DNA from: Lysobacteraceae bacterium
GTDB taxonomy: Bacteria; Pseudomonadota; Gammaproteobacteria; Xanthomonadales; Ahniellaceae
Direction of reading: 5' to 3'
Assembly: GCA_002995625.1 (NCBI GenBank)
Contig: PVBP01000003.1
Location: 16,923-80,922 of the forward strand
DNA length: 64,000 bases
The notes beneath the pieces are model-generated. The model saw nothing but the letters and a program-made list of their open reading frames with translations, did not search any database and was not told the DNA's origin. Of this stretch, positions 39,016 to 54,091 are shown in pieces. Both the position numbers and the translations under genes were made by a program. The stretch's first letter is position 1. The number at the start of each line of letters is the position of its first letter.

Positions 39016-39963
39016 ACGCTCTACCCGCCGATCGAGCCCTACGCCACCGGCCGCCTGCCGGTCTCGGACCTGCACACCCTCTGGTTCGAGGAAAGCGGGA
39101 ATCCCGAGGGCGTGCCCGTCGTGTTCCTGCACGGCGGGCCGGGCGGGGGCACCGGGCCCAACATGCGGCGCTTCTTCGATCCGGCCCACTATCGCATCGT
39201 GCTGTTCGACCAGCGCGGCTGCGGTCGCTCGACGCCGCGCGCGGAACTCGCCGGGAACACCACCTGGGACCTCGTCGCCGACATCGAGCGGCTGCGCGAG
39301 CACCTCGGCATCGGCCGATGGATCGTGTTCGGCGGCTCGTGGGGTTCGACGCTCGGGCTGGCGTACGCCGAGCGGCATCCGGAGCGGGTGCGGGCCCTCG
39401 TGCTGCGCGGCATCTTCCTGCTGCGACGCTTCGAGCTCGAATGGTTCTACCAGTCCGGCGCGAGCCTCGTGTTCCCGGACCTGTGGGAGGACTTCCTCGC
39501 GCCGATCCCTGCCGTCGAGCGCGGGGACCTGATCTCCGCCTACCACCGGCGCCTGACCGCCGCGGACCCCGCGGTGCGGCTCGAGGCCGCGCGCGCGTGG
39601 GCACGCTGGGAGGCGCGCACGAGCTTCCTGCGCGGCAATCCGGACTACGTCGCGAGCTTCGACGACGATGCGCACGCGCTCGAGTTCGCGCGGATCGAAG
39701 CGCACTACTTCGTCCATGGGGGCTTCTTCGAGACCGAGGACCAGCTGCTGCGCGACGCGCATCGGCTGGCCGGGATCCCCGGCGTGATCGTGCACGGCCG
39801 CTACGACCTGGTCTGTCCGCTGCGCAGCGCGTGGGACTTGAAGCGCGCGTGGCCGCAGGCCGAGCTGCGCATCGTCCCCGACGCCGGGCACTCCGCGTTC
39901 GAGCCCGGCAATGCGGCGGCCCTGGTCGAGGCGATGGACGGCCTGCGGACCCTTTCCGATTGA
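39016..39963 (+). CDS. pip: Proline iminopeptidase, no canonical start codon
   Basis: An alpha/beta-hydrolase (S33) that removes N-terminal proline from peptides. It shows LYPPIEPYATGRLPVSDLHTLWFEESGNPEG, oxyanion loop HGGPGGG, nucleophile GGSWGSTL (Ser), and the acid and histidine in GRYDLVCP and DAGHSAFEPGN. From the tRNA-Pro 3' end (38954) to the conserved start there is no ATG, GTG or TTG in any frame. ACG at 39016 lies exactly where homologs carry their initiator and yields 315 residues, the normal size. Initiation may use this ACG or another near-cognate codon, or the sequence may contain an error. The open frame running through the tRNA is an artifact. Confidence 0.85.
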   Translation, partial: TLYPPIEPYATGRLPVSDLHTLWFEESGNPEGVPVVFLHGGPGGGTGPNMRRFFDPAHYRIVLFDQRGCGRSTPRAELAGNTTWDLVADIERLREHLGIGRWIVFGGSWGSTLGLAYAERHPERVRALVLRGIFLLRRFELEWFYQSGASLVFPDLWEDFLAPIPAVERGDLISAYHRRLTAADPAVRLEAARAWARWEARTSFLRGNPDYVASFDDDAHALEFARIEAHYFVHGGFFETEDQLLRDAHRLAGIPGVIVHGRYDLVCPLRSAWDLKRAWPQAELRIVPDAGHSAFEPGNAAALVEAMDGLRTLSD

Positions 39964-39999
39964 TGGCCCGCGGGCCGGAAACGGCGCCGCGTCGCGGCT

Positions 40000-41514
40000 T
40001 CAGGCCGCGACGCGCGCAGCCTCGGCCGGGGCCGCGAGGCGCGGGCCTTCGAGCAGCGCGCGCCGCACCCCGGCGACCATCAGGTCGATCTCGGCCGAAG
40101 TCACGTCGAAGGTCGGCGTGAAGCGCAGCGCGTTGGTGCCGCCGTGGATCACGCCGTAGCCGTGGCGGCGCATCCAGTCCTCCGTCGAGCCCGCGCCGTA
40201 GCACTTGAACTCGGGCGCGAGCTCGGCCGAGACCAGCAGGCCGGTGCCCTGGACCTTCGTGATCGTGCCGGGCAGTTCGCGCGCCAGCGTCTCGAGCTTG
40301 GCGACGAACTCGCGGCCGCGCTCGACGATGTTGCGGCGCAGCTCCGGCGTCAGCGCGCCGAGCACCGCGCAGGCGACCTCGAGCGCGCGCGGATTGGTCG
40401 TCATCGTGTTGCCGTAGACGCCCTTGCGGTACAGGGCCTCCGCGCGCGCGTTGACGGCGAGGATCGACAGCGGGTACTGGCCGGCATTGATCGCCTTCGA
40501 CCAGGTCTCGAAGTCCGGCGCCTCGAGCCCCTCGTAGCCGGGGGCATCGACGATCGAGAGGTAGCCGGTGGTGCGGATGCCGGCCTGGATCGCGTCGACC
40601 AGCAGCAGCGTGCCATGGGCCAGCGTCAGCTCGCGCGCGGCGGCATAGAAGTCCGGCGGCACGGCGCGGCCCGGGTTGCCCTCGCCCATGACCGGCTCGA
40701 GGAACATCGCCTCGATGTGCCAGTGTTCGCGCTCGGCCTGCGCGAAGACCGCGCGCAGCTGGTCGACGTCGTAGGGGTCGATCGTGATCAGCTGGTGCTC
40801 GTGGTGCTTCCAGCTGCCGAGATGCTGCGCGTAGGCGCGGCGCGACGAATCCGAGTACATCGCCGGCAGCTCGGTGCGGCCGTGGAAGGCGCCCTTGATC
40901 GCGATCCGCTTGACCTTCCAGCCGGCATGCGGGGCGCCGGGGTCGGTCATCAGCCGGGTGTGGACGTCGGCGATGCGGCCGGCCAGCGTGACCGCTTCCG
41001 AGCCCGAGTTGAGGCACAGGAACTTCGTGTACGGGCAGCCGCCCCGGGTCTGGCCGACCTCGCGCTTCAGCGCCTCCGCGAGCCGCCACTGCGACACGCT
41101 CGGACTCATGATGTTGGCCATCACGTAAGGCTTCGACATCGCGGCGAGCACCGCCTTCGGCGCGTGCCCGAATCCGAGCATCCCGTACCCGCCGGCGTCG
41201 TGGACGACGGCGCCCTTGGTGGTGACGATCCATGGCCCGACCGCGGCGAGGCCGAGGTAGGGGTTGATCGCGTCCTCCTGGTAGAAGTTGACGTAGCCGG
41301 CCTGCACGGCGCGGATCTGATCGGCCTCGTCCATCGCGACCAGCCCGGGCGCTTCGTCGCGCAGGGTCGTAAAGGCCGCGACCGCCGCCGACACCGCCTC
41401 GGCGAGCCGGGGGTCGCTGGCGGCGAAACGCGCGACCGTCGCGTCGTCGAGTCCAAGGGTCAGGGGCTCGCCGCCGCTCGCGCGAAGCGGACGCAGTTGC
41501 TCGATCAGGTTCAT
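40000..41514 (-). CDS. Class III PLP-dependent aminotransferase
   Basis: A 504-residue fold-type I aminotransferase. It shows the cofactor-binding LNSGSEAVTLAGRIAD near 185, the PLP-pyridine aspartate in LLLVDAIQAG near 322, the probable Schiff-base lysine in WSKAINAGQYPLS near 357 and GTNALRFTPTF near 473. The long N-terminal part (1-110) is unusual for ornithine or GABA transaminases. Start ATG 41514 has GGAG about 9 bp upstream. It is divergent from the sensor kinase gene. The substrate is not deducible; lysine or another omega-amino donor is a guess. Confidence 0.87.
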   Translation of the reverse strand: MNLIEQLRPLRASGGEPLTLGLDDATVARFAASDPRLAEAVSAAVAAFTTLRDEAPGLVAMDEADQIRAVQAGYVNFYQEDAINPYLGLAAVGPWIVTTKGAVVHDAGGYGMLGFGHAPKAVLAAMSKPYVMANIMSPSVSQWRLAEALKREVGQTRGGCPYTKFLCLNSGSEAVTLAGRIADVHTRLMTDPGAPHAGWKVKRIAIKGAFHGRTELPAMYSDSSRRAYAQHLGSWKHHEHQLITIDPYDVDQLRAVFAQAEREHWHIEAMFLEPVMGEGNPGRAVPPDFYAAARELTLAHGTLLLVDAIQAGIRTTGYLSIVDAPGYEGLEAPDFETWSKAINAGQYPLSILAVNARAEALYRKGVYGNTMTTNPRALEVACAVLGALTPELRRNIVERGREFVAKLETLARELPGTITKVQGTGLLVSAELAPEFKCYGAGSTEDWMRRHGYGVIHGGTNALRFTPTFDVTSAEIDLMVAGVRRALLEGPRLAAPAEAARVAA

Positions 41515-41786
41515 CGGGGACACTCCGGTCGATGCTGACCCGGACGGATCCAAGACCAGCAAAAACAGTGACTTACGATGACAAGAGCCTAGCACCACCG
41601 GATGACCGGCGTAACCCCCGCCGCCGCGCGCCGCGGCGCCGTGTTCAGCAACGGACTTCGAGATGACGCTCGTCATCCTGCCGTCGTGACGGGCGGCGTT
41701 GTCGCCCGAGGCCCGTTGGACGTACCGTGCGGGCCAACGGAGTGGACCCCGCCCTCCGATCCGTCGAGCTCCGCCGCAGGTCGCCC

Positions 41787-42992
41787 ATGAGCCTCCGCGA
41801 CATCGTCCCCCCGATCTGGCGCCGCCTCGACCGCGCGCTGTTCCCGCCGGCGCTCTGCGATCCCGAGGAGGCCGGCGTGCGCTGGCTCTCGCTGCTGTAT
41901 CTCGGCTTCCTGTTCGTGCCGGCACTGGCGTTCTGGTCCGACCGGCAGGCGATCGGCTGGGGTGCGACGCTGGCCTCGATCGTCGCGTTCCTGCCGCTCT
42001 ACATCGTGATGCAGCGGTACCGGGACGGGCGCGCGGTCGCCGCGATCGTCGCGATCGGAGCGCTCGGCGCGCTGCTGCTGCCGCAGAACCCGTTCGCCAA
42101 CACGTACGTCATCTACGCCTGTGCCGGCGCGGCCTACCTGCGCCAGCCACTCGGCTACGCGGTGGCCGCGGCCGTGTTCGCGGGCTTTGCCGCGGTGGCG
42201 CTGGCGAGCGACCTGCCGCGGCCGGTCGCCGTCTTCCTGCTGGGCCTGACCGCGCTGATCGCGGGCCTGGTGATGGTCTCGAACGTGCTTGCGCGCGGCA
42301 AGGCCGCCAAGCAGGCCGAGCTGCGGCTGTCGCAGGCCGAGGTCGGACGGCTCGCGGCGCTGGCCGAGCGCGAGCGGATCGGGCGCGACCTGCACGACCT
42401 CCTTGGCCACACGCTGTCGGTGATCGCGATCAAGAGCGAACTCGCGGCCCGGCTCGCAGACCGCGACCCCGCCGCCGCGCGCGCCGAGATCGAGGACGTC
42501 GAGCGCATCGCCCGCGAGGCGCTCGGCCAGGTGCGCGGCGCGGTGGCCGGCATGCGCGCGGTCGGGCTCGACGCCGAGTTCGCGAACGCGCGCCTCGCGC
42601 TCGCGGCGGTCGAGGTCGAGTTCGACTACGCCCGCACCGAGCCGTCGCTGCATCCGGAACTCGAGACGGTGCTGGCATTCGCGCTGCGCGAGGCGGTCAC
42701 CAACATCGTGCGCCACGCCGAGGCCCGGCAGGCCGAGGCGCGGCTCGAACGCGACCGCGCGCACGTCGTGTTCACGATCCGCGACGACGGACGCGGCGGC
42801 GCGCGGCTCGACGGTCATGGCCTGAAGGGGATGCGCGAGCGCATCGAGTCGCTGGGCGGCTCGCTGAGTCTGGTCTCGGTCGCAGGGCAGGGCACCGAAC
42901 TGTCGATCCGGCTGCCGTGGCGGCCAGACCCGGCCGCTGGCGATGCGCGGACGGCGCTGCGGGTCGTCGGTCGCGAGGCGTCCGCGGCATGA
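41787..42992 (+). CDS. DesK-like sensor histidine kinase
   Basis: A 401-residue membrane kinase. Five or six predicted membrane segments (about 33-165) precede a HisKA_3 dimerisation domain with phospho-acceptor His203 in RDLHDLLGHTLSVIAIK and an HATPase domain (EAVTNIVRHAEA near 298, DDGRGG near 332, GHGLKGMRERIESLGG near 341). The architecture matches DesK, which senses membrane fluidity and controls lipid desaturation. ATG 41787 is chosen over upstream GTG 41727 for its normal DesK-like N-terminus. The cognate regulator gene 31 bp downstream is interrupted. Confidence 0.9.
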   Translation: MSLRDIVPPIWRRLDRALFPPALCDPEEAGVRWLSLLYLGFLFVPALAFWSDRQAIGWGATLASIVAFLPLYIVMQRYRDGRAVAAIVAIGALGALLLPQNPFANTYVIYACAGAAYLRQPLGYAVAAAVFAGFAAVALASDLPRPVAVFLLGLTALIAGLVMVSNVLARGKAAKQAELRLSQAEVGRLAALAERERIGRDLHDLLGHTLSVIAIKSELAARLADRDPAAARAEIEDVERIAREALGQVRGAVAGMRAVGLDAEFANARLALAAVEVEFDYARTEPSLHPELETVLAFALREAVTNIVRHAEARQAEARLERDRAHVVFTIRDDGRGGARLDGHGLKGMRERIESLGGSLSLVSVAGQGTELSIRLPWRPDPAAGDARTALRVVGREASAA

Positions 42993-43023
42993 TCGCGCCG
43001 AGGTCGCGCGTGGAGGGCCGACG

Positions 43024-43626
43024 ATGATCCGCGTGCTGCTGGCCGAGGACCAGGCGATGGTGCGCGGCGCGCTGGCCGCGCTGCTGCGCCTCGAGTCCGA
43101 CCTCGAGGTGGTCGGCAGCGTCGCCGACGGCGAGACCGCGTGGCGCGAGACGCAGCGATTGCGCCCGGACGTGGTCGTGACCGACATCGAGATGCCGTTC
43201 CTGACCGGACTCGAACTCGCGCAGCGGATCCGTGATGCGGCGCTGCCGGCCAAGGTCGTGATCGTGACGACCTTCGCACGCCCCGGCTATCTGCGCCGCG
43301 CGCTCGAGGCGGGCGCCGCCGGCTAACTGCTCAAGGACGCGCCGGCGAGCCGGCTCGCCGAGGCGCTGCGCACCGTGCATCGCGGCGGGCGCGCGATCGA
43401 TCCCGAACTCGCGGTCGAGGCCTGGTCCGAAGCCGATCCGCTCTCGGACCGCGAAAGGCAGGTGTTGCGGCTTGCGGGCGAGGGCCAGAGCGCCGGCGAG
43501 ATCGCGGGTGCCCTCGGGCTCTCGCAGGGCACCGTGCGCAACTACCTGTCCGAGGCGATCGGCAAGCTCGGGGTCGGCAACCGCATCGAGGCCTACCGGC
43601 TGGCGCGGCAGAAGGGCTGGCTGTAG
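43024..43626 (+). pseudogene. DesR-like response regulator with in-frame TAA at codon 101
   Basis: Read through the stop, this is a normal 200-residue NarL/DesR-type regulator: receiver domain with phospho-acceptor Asp54 (VVVTDIEMPFLTG), then LuxR-type HTH (LSDRERQVLRLAGEGQSAGEIAGALGLSQGTVRNYL). The TAA at 43324-43326 replaces the tyrosine codon of the conserved GY-LLKD motif (TAC or TAT to TAA), just before the conserved lysine. Everything else is intact and in the same frame, so the event is recent, a sequencing error, or a case of readthrough. A GTG at 43375 could restart the HTH half alone. The kinase partner is intact. Confidence 0.9.
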
Positions 43627-43770
43627 CGGCGGGCTCGCGAGGATTGCGGACCGTTGGCCGAGGCATGTCGCGGGCCCGAGCCGCCGATCCGCCGCCGGCC
43701 ATCCGGTCGGAACGACGCCGACCCGAGCGCTTACCATCGAGCCCCCACTCCGGTCGACGGGAGATGCCAC

Positions 43771-45603
43771 GTGATTGATGCCCCGGCGCCGCACGCCGGC
43801 GCCGAAGCGCAGAGGAGCCGGCGCGCGACGTGGCTGGACGTGCTCCTGATCGCGTTGCCGTGGGCCCTTTACGTCGTCGCGATGGCGTCGACCAATCTGA
43901 TCGTCGATACCGCGCGGGACATCGCGCAGGCGCACCTGATCGCGACCGGCGCCGATTGGCCGCTTCGCGGTCCGATGATCGGAGGCGCCGTCTACCTCGG
44001 GCCGCTGTGGTTCTACCTGCTCGCGCCCGCGGCGGTGACCGGCTCGACCCTCGTCGTGGCCGGCTGGGCGGGCCTGCTCGGTGGCAGCAAGTTCCTGTTC
44101 GGATGGCTGCTCGGTTCCGCGCTGGCAGGTCGCGCCGCGGGGCGCGGCCTCGTCGTCGCGCTGTCACTGCCGGCCTGGCCGGGATTCGAGCTGATCGTGT
44201 ACTCACATACGAACCTGATCGTCGCTTCCGGACTCGCCTTCGCGTGGGCCTGCCTCCGACTCGCGCGGAAACCGACGAACGGACGCCTCGCGGTCGTCGC
44301 CGTGCTCGCGGTCGTGATGCTTCACGCGCATCCGTCGATGGTCGTGTGGCTGGTGCTCGCGGTGCCCGGCCTGTGCCGGGGCTTGCGGTCAACGATCCGG
44401 ATTCGGACGCTCGCGTCCGTCGGCGCACTCTGCGCGCTGCCGTTCATCGCACCCCTGTTCGCTCCGGCCGACCAGAGTCGGGTGCTCGGCGCAGCGACCC
44501 TGATCCCGTCCGGGGACGTGCTGGCCAGGTCACCGCTCGTCATGCTCGCGCTGGCGCGGTCCGTGGTCTGGGATGGACCCCTGGCGATCATCTCGATCGT
44601 CGCCGACTGGTCGACGCCGGCAGCCGCGATGCTGACGTCGGTCGCGCTTGCGGTGATCGGCGCGGGACTGCTCGGCCTGGCGCAGGCACGCCGAACTGGC
44701 GTGGTCGGTGGGGCCCTGCTGCTGTTCTTCCTCGGTCTTGCATTTGCGGCGATCCTGCGTCCGATCACGCCGCTCTACATGGTGTACGGCGCCAGTTCGG
44801 CCCTCGCGATCGCGCTTGGCGTCGGTCTCGGCCAGGCGCTCGCCCGCGATCGCGGGCTGGTCGCGCTCGTGCTTGCCCTTGCGCTCCTCGGCACCCAGGT
44901 GATCGCCGTCGGAGCGCTGGCTTCATCGGGGTCGATGCGCATCGAGGCCTCGGTCGTCAACGTCTCGCTTCGACCTTCGCCAAAGGACCAGGATCCGGGT
45001 TCGGAACATCTGAGCGCGCTGTCCGCCGATCGTCTGGGTCGCGTGCTCTGCGCCCAGCCCGGTCGCATCCACGGTCCGCTCGCGACCAGCCTCGACCTGG
45101 CCTACGCGATTCCGATCCGGATGCGTTGCGGCCTCGGCCTTGGTGAACTCGCGAGGATCGGCGACCAGACTGGCCGGCGCTGGCTCGGTCTTCCCGCAGT
45201 GGCATGGCAGGCGGTCGCACGACAGCCGACCGTGAACCTCGGGCAGTGGGGCCTGGCGTTGGGTGTCGACGTGCTGAAGCGCGGCGACATCGCGTTCGCG
45301 GAGTATCGTTCGGCGCGCGACTACCCGCCATGGCGCTATCACGACCGCGAGCTCGAGACGGTGACGCTCGAGATCGAGCTCTCCCCGCGCGACGTCCTGA
45401 TCGTGACCAGTCTCGAGCATCTGTTCGGCGGCAACGAACCGGCACGACTGGAACTCGATGGCGTTGTCATCGACTCGTCGTGGCGCAGCCTGTGGTCGAG
45501 CGTCTGGAGGCCGGCGCAGGAGCGACCGGAGCGCTTCGTGCTGCGCCTGTCGGGGCGAAGCCTCGATGCGATCGAGGTTCTCAGGCTGCGCGCGGAACCC
45601 TGA
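43771..45603 (+). CDS. Putative GT-C-fold membrane glycosyltransferase
   Basis: A 610-residue protein with about ten to twelve hydrophobic segments in its first 400 residues and a soluble C-terminal domain. The first loop after TM1 carries [27 protein letters not shown] followed by [12 protein letters not shown], which recalls the acidic first-loop motif and hydrophobic block of GT-C (ArnT/PMT-like) transferases using polyprenyl-linked sugars. The C-terminal part is unlike known families. GTG 43771 follows GGGAGA; an earlier in-frame start at 43654 is less likely. Function is a hypothesis. Confidence 0.6.
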   Translation: MIDAPAPHAGAEAQRSRRATWLDVLLIALPWALYVVAMASTNLIVDTARDIAQAHLIATGADWPLRGPMIGGAVYLGPLWFYLLAPAAVTGSTLVVAGWAGLLGGSKFLFGWLLGSALAGRAAGRGLVVALSLPAWPGFELIVYSHTNLIVASGLAFAWACLRLARKPTNGRLAVVAVLAVVMLHAHPSMVVWLVLAVPGLCRGLRSTIRIRTLASVGALCALPFIAPLFAPADQSRVLGAATLIPSGDVLARSPLVMLALARSVVWDGPLAIISIVADWSTPAAAMLTSVALAVIGAGLLGLAQARRTGVVGGALLLFFLGLAFAAILRPITPLYMVYGASSALAIALGVGLGQALARDRGLVALVLALALLGTQVIAVGALASSGSMRIEASVVNVSLRPSPKDQDPGSEHLSALSADRLGRVLCAQPGRIHGPLATSLDLAYAIPIRMRCGLGLGELARIGDQTGRRWLGLPAVAWQAVARQPTVNLGQWGLALGVDVLKRGDIAFAEYRSARDYPPWRYHDRELETVTLEIELSPRDVLIVTSLEHLFGGNEPARLELDGVVIDSSWRSLWSSVWRPAQERPERFVLRLSGRSLDAIEVLRLRAEP

Positions 45604-45640
45604 GCGGTCGGGCTGCGCCGCGGCCCGCTCGTGCGGCACC

Positions 45641-45646
45641 TACAAT
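45641..45646 (+). promoter_or_regulatory. -10 element placing queA transcription start at its ATG
   Basis: TACAAT ends 6 bp before the queA ATG, so the +1 would fall on or next to the start codon, giving a leaderless mRNA. No clear -35 is visible. Confidence 0.4.
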
Positions 45647-45652
45647 CGCCCG

Positions 45653-48397
<2,745 letters not shown>

Positions 48398-49072
48398 GGT
48401 CTAAGGCCTTTCTATTTTTCACAGCCCGCGGGTCTTGGATTAGGTAGCCGGGTCCTCTTTGCGGCGGGCAATCGCCGCGAAAGCCGCGCCGCCGGCTGCC
48501 TGCCGAATCGCGAATTCGACCAGCCATGGATGGCGGGTTGAGTGACATGGCCTCGTCACCGCCGCCGAGTCGCGGAACGGCGCAGGCGGGGTCCAAGGCG
48601 CGCCTGTTCGAGCACGGGGATGTGCGAGTTCGCGCCGGCCCCGCCTGCGCGGCCGCGACGAGGAAGACCGCGTGATCCTGGAAGGATCACGCGGCGGCGG
48701 TGCCCGGGGCGAGCGGGGGTGCAGGGGGCCGGCGACCCGGCCCCCTGCTGGGTCCGGCCAAAGGCCGGAACGAAACCGTTTTTCAACCTCGAGACGAGAA
48801 CGGCGAGTCAGGTGGGCTTTCCGCGCACCACGCGCGCCATCGCTGGGCATCCGGCGCACCAAGGTTCACCAAGCGCTCGCGGCAACAATCTGATGCGTGA
48901 GGAAAGATTCCGGGGAGACCTCGGGCTGAGGCGCCCCGCGTGGCCGGAGACGGGGTTCGACCAGCCCCGGCCCGCGCTCCGGTCCGCGGTGCGGGGGCGG
49001 CTCGGCAACGGCGTGAGCACTCCCGCTAACATCACGGGTCGCCGGCGCGTCCGCGCCCCAAGGAGAGCCATC
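48398..49072. other. Gene-free 675-bp region rich in stable hairpins
   Basis: No reading frame here resembles a protein; all ORFs are arginine/proline-rich shadows. The stretch 48580-48783 holds four strong inverted repeats (listed separately as a candidate RNA). The first 180 bp after coaD are comparatively AT-rich with a T-run near 48416, and the last 190 bp contain no recognisable signal except the AAGGAGAG ribosome-binding site of the next gene. Confidence 0.7.
48580..48783 (+). ncRNA. Candidate structured RNA
   Basis: Successive perfect helices are visible: 12 bp closing 48580-48591/48639-48650 around an inner GGCGCG/CGCGCC helix; 9 bp 48670-48678/48684-48692; 12 bp 48721-48732/48737-48748; and 7 bp 48753-48759/48763-48769, followed by T5 at 48779-48783. 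The number and perfection of helices exceed what single terminators need. It does not match the tmRNA, 4.5S, 6S or RNase P patterns I know. It could be a novel sRNA, a decayed repeat element, or a terminator cluster. Confidence 0.35.
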
Positions 49073-51628
<2,556 letters not shown>

Positions 51629-51674
51629 GACTCGGCAACCAGGGCCGACGTCCGACTGGAGCGGAGGGACATCC

Positions 51675-52541
51675 GTGAAACTGTGGTCGATCCTCGGCAA
51701 CAGCCAGAAGCTCGATGGCGGCGCGATGTTCGGCAACGCGCCGAAGGCGGTGTGGTCGAAGTGGCTCGCGCCCGACGAGCTCAACCGCGTGCCGCTCGCG
51801 TGCCGCGCGCTGCTTGTCGACGATCTCGACGGCCAGCGGGTGCTGTTCGAGACCGGCATCGGCGCCTTCTTCCCGCCGAAGCTGCGCGAGCGCTATGGCG
51901 TGGTCGAGGACCGGCACGTGCTGCTCGACTCGCTCGCGCAGGCCGGCTTCACGGACGCCGACATCGATGCCGTGGTGATCTCGCACCTGCATTTCGACCA
52001 CGCCGGAGGCCTTTTGGCCGCGCATGCCGAAGGCGAGCCGCCGCGCCTCTTGTTCCCGAACGCGCGCTACGTCGTCGGCCGCGAGGCGTGGGAGCGGGCG
52101 AAGGCACCGCATCCGCGCGACCGCGCCTCGTTCATTCCGGAGCTTCCGATGCTGCTCGAGGCCAGCGGACGGCTCGAGATCGTCGATCGCGACACCAGTC
52201 CGAGCCTCGGGCCGAAGGTCCGCTTCCATCGGAGCGATGGCCACACGCCCGGGCTGCTGCTGGCCGAGATCGGCGGCGATGGCGGCGTGGTCTTCTGCGC
52301 CGACCTGATCCCGGGCCGGCCGTGGGTCCACGTGCCGATCACGATGGGCTACGACCGCTACCCGGAACTGCTGATCGACGAGAAGCGGCGGTTCCTCGGC
52401 GAGATGCTGGCGCGCGGCGTGCGCCTCTACTTCACGCACGATCCGGACTGCGCGATGGCGCGCGTCACCCGCGACGACGGCGGGCGCTTCGCCACTGCCG
52501 ACGAACACGCCGAACTCCGCGGGCTGCCGCTCGCGGCCTGA
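51675..52541 (+). CDS. MBL-fold metallo-hydrolase
   Basis: A 288-residue metallo-beta-lactamase-fold enzyme with the metal motif [10 protein letters not shown] near 95-104, downstream ligands in RSDGHTPG near 187 and FCADLIP near 205, and a C-terminal FTHDPD loop. The pattern resembles quorum-quenching or general MBL hydrolases. GTG 51675 has GGAGGGAC just upstream, which fixes the start. It lies 46 bp after ggt and is probably in the same unit. Substrate unknown. Confidence 0.92.
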   Translation: MKLWSILGNSQKLDGGAMFGNAPKAVWSKWLAPDELNRVPLACRALLVDDLDGQRVLFETGIGAFFPPKLRERYGVVEDRHVLLDSLAQAGFTDADIDAVVISHLHFDHAGGLLAAHAEGEPPRLLFPNARYVVGREAWERAKAPHPRDRASFIPELPMLLEASGRLEIVDRDTSPSLGPKVRFHRSDGHTPGLLLAEIGGDGGVVFCADLIPGRPWVHVPITMGYDRYPELLIDEKRRFLGEMLARGVRLYFTHDPDCAMARVTRDDGGRFATADEHAELRGLPLAA

Positions 52542-52570
52542 CTTCCACCCCCTGTTCGAGGAACCCCACG

Positions 52571-53008
52571 ATGATCCGCCGACTGCTCGCCGCCGCCCTG
52601 CTGGCCGCCGCCGTTCCCGCCCTCGCGACCGACTACGGCGCGCCGATCGCGGCCGAGGCCGTGCCGGTGCCGCTCGCCCAGGTGCTGGCCGATCCCGATG
52701 CCCACAAGGATCGCGAGATCGTCGTCAGCGGCCGGATCGCGCAGGTCTGCCAGACCAAGGGCTGCTGGATCATGCTGACCGACGGCGACGCCGCCGCGCG
52801 CGTGATGACCCAGCACAAGTACTTCCTGCCCAAGGACGCCAGCGGCGACGCGATCGCGGTCGGCACCCTGACCGAGCGCGAGCTCAATGCCGAGCAGGCC
52901 GAGCACATGTCGAAGGACGCCGGCCCCGGTGCGAAGCCGATCGAGGCAGGCTCGCGCGAGTGGCGCCTGCTGGCGACGTCGATCCGCGTCGTCGACGCGG
53001 CGCAGTGA
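52571..53008 (+). CDS. DUF4920 domain-containing exported protein
   Basis: A 145-residue protein with a signal peptide (about 1-19, LAAAVPALA|T). The domain reads DPDAHKDREIVVSGRIAQVCQTKGCWIMLTDGDAAARVM, with the conserved CxxxGCWM-like block of DUF4920, an OB-like fold seen in periplasmic proteins. The cysteine pair (Cys-x5-Cys) could bind metal or be redox active. No function is established. It is 29 bp after the MBL gene. Confidence 0.82.
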   Translation: MIRRLLAAALLAAAVPALATDYGAPIAAEAVPVPLAQVLADPDAHKDREIVVSGRIAQVCQTKGCWIMLTDGDAAARVMTQHKYFLPKDASGDAIAVGTLTERELNAEQAEHMSKDAGPGAKPIEAGSREWRLLATSIRVVDAAQ

Positions 53009-53036
53009 CCCGCTGCACGCGCAGGGAAGCCAGTCG

Positions 53037-53432
53037 ATGACGCCGACCGTCACCGCGCTCTACGCCGGCCTCTGCGGCCTGCTGCTGCTCACGCTCGCGG
53101 CGCGGGTGGTCGCGCGGCGCCGCAGCGCGAAGATCGGTCTCGGCGTCCGCGACGACCGCACGCTCGAGCAGCGCGTGCGCGCGCACGGCAATGCGGTCGA
53201 ATACGTGCCGATCGCCGTGCTGCTGCTGCTGGTCGCGGAACTGTCGGGTCTTGCCCAGGGCTGGCTGCACGCCGCCGGCATTGCGCTGGTCGCCTCGCGT
53301 CTCGCCCATGCGTGGGGACTGACGCGCTCGGCCGGGTCCTCGCCGGGGCGCGTCTTCGGCACGCTCGGGACCTGGCTCGTGATGCTCGCGCTGTCCGGCT
53401 GGCTGGCGCTGCGCGGGGCCGGCATCGTCTGA
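53037..53432 (+). CDS. MAPEG-family membrane protein
   Basis: A 131-residue protein with four hydrophobic segments and the family signature RRRSAKIGLGVRDDRTLEQRVRAHGNAVEYVPIAVLLLL near 26-64. MAPEG proteins include glutathione transferases and peroxidases in the membrane; bacterial YecN-type members are poorly defined. It lies 28 bp downstream of the DUF4920 gene. Confidence 0.92.
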   Translation: MTPTVTALYAGLCGLLLLTLAARVVARRRSAKIGLGVRDDRTLEQRVRAHGNAVEYVPIAVLLLLVAELSGLAQGWLHAAGIALVASRLAHAWGLTRSAGSSPGRVFGTLGTWLVMLALSGWLALRGAGIV

Positions 53433-53441
53433 GCGCGTGCG

Positions 53442-53990
53442 TCAGCGTCCCGGCCACGGCCGGCCTCGGGCGTCGCGATCGAGGAAGTACAGCCCGGCGT
53501 AGAGCTTCGGGTCGATCGCGTAGCCGCGCGCCATCTGGTCGGCGAGGAACGGGGCGACCCGATCCCGAGGCACGCGGTGCACGAGGATGTCCTCGGTCGC
53601 ATCGCCGCCGCCGGCGTGCACCTGCCGCAGGTCGAAGGCGCGGACGAAGGTCATGAGCTCGGTGCTCATGCCGGCCGACGACGGGCCGCCCATCACGATC
53701 TCGAAGCGATCGGCCTGCCAGCCGGTCTCCTCGAGCAGTTCGCGGCGGGCGGACTCGACGATGCCCTCGTCCTCGCTGCCCGGCAGGTCGCCGACCAGCC
53801 CGGCCGGCATCTCGATCGTGCGCGCCGCGATCGGCACCCGGTACTGCTCGACCAGCAGCACGTCGCCATCCGGCGTCTCCGCGACGATGATCACGGCGCC
53901 CTTCGGATTGACACGCTCGACGTACTCCCAGGTCCCCCTTCGCCGCATCCGCAGCCAGCGACCGTTGAAAAGCAGCTCGGGTTCGGTCAT
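53442..53990 (-). CDS. Nudix hydrolase, ADP-ribose pyrophosphatase-like
   Basis: A 182-residue Nudix enzyme. The box is GSEDEGIVESARRELLEETGW (about 73-94), with the REx2EE core, preceded by VLLVEQYRVPIAARTIEMPAGLVGD, which is typical of ADP-sugar pyrophosphatases (NudF/NudE types). It lies convergent to the MAPEG gene and divergent from the propeller gene. The exact substrate is not assignable by eye. Confidence 0.9.
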   Translation of the reverse strand: MTEPELLFNGRWLRMRRRGTWEYVERVNPKGAVIIVAETPDGDVLLVEQYRVPIAARTIEMPAGLVGDLPGSEDEGIVESARRELLEETGWQADRFEIVMGGPSSAGMSTELMTFVRAFDLRQVHAGGGDATEDILVHRVPRDRVAPFLADQMARGYAIDPKLYAGLYFLDRDARGRPWPGR

Positions 53991-54091
53991 CTTCCTCCGT
54001 CCTTTCTCCGTGTGGCCCCATTCGGCGCGATGCGCGGGAACTTCGCGGCCCGCCCGACGTCTGACGCAGCCACTCTAGCCGCCCTGAATCC

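Noticed and set aside
40000..41514. Naming the class III aminotransferase as lysine 6-transaminase
   Set aside because: The N-terminal region and active-site surroundings do not resemble the Lat sequences I know; only the family is supportable.
48440..48862. 140-codon minus-strand ORF in the gene-free gap
   Set aside because: Compositionally biased, covers the hairpins, lacks a ribosome-binding site and recognisable domains.
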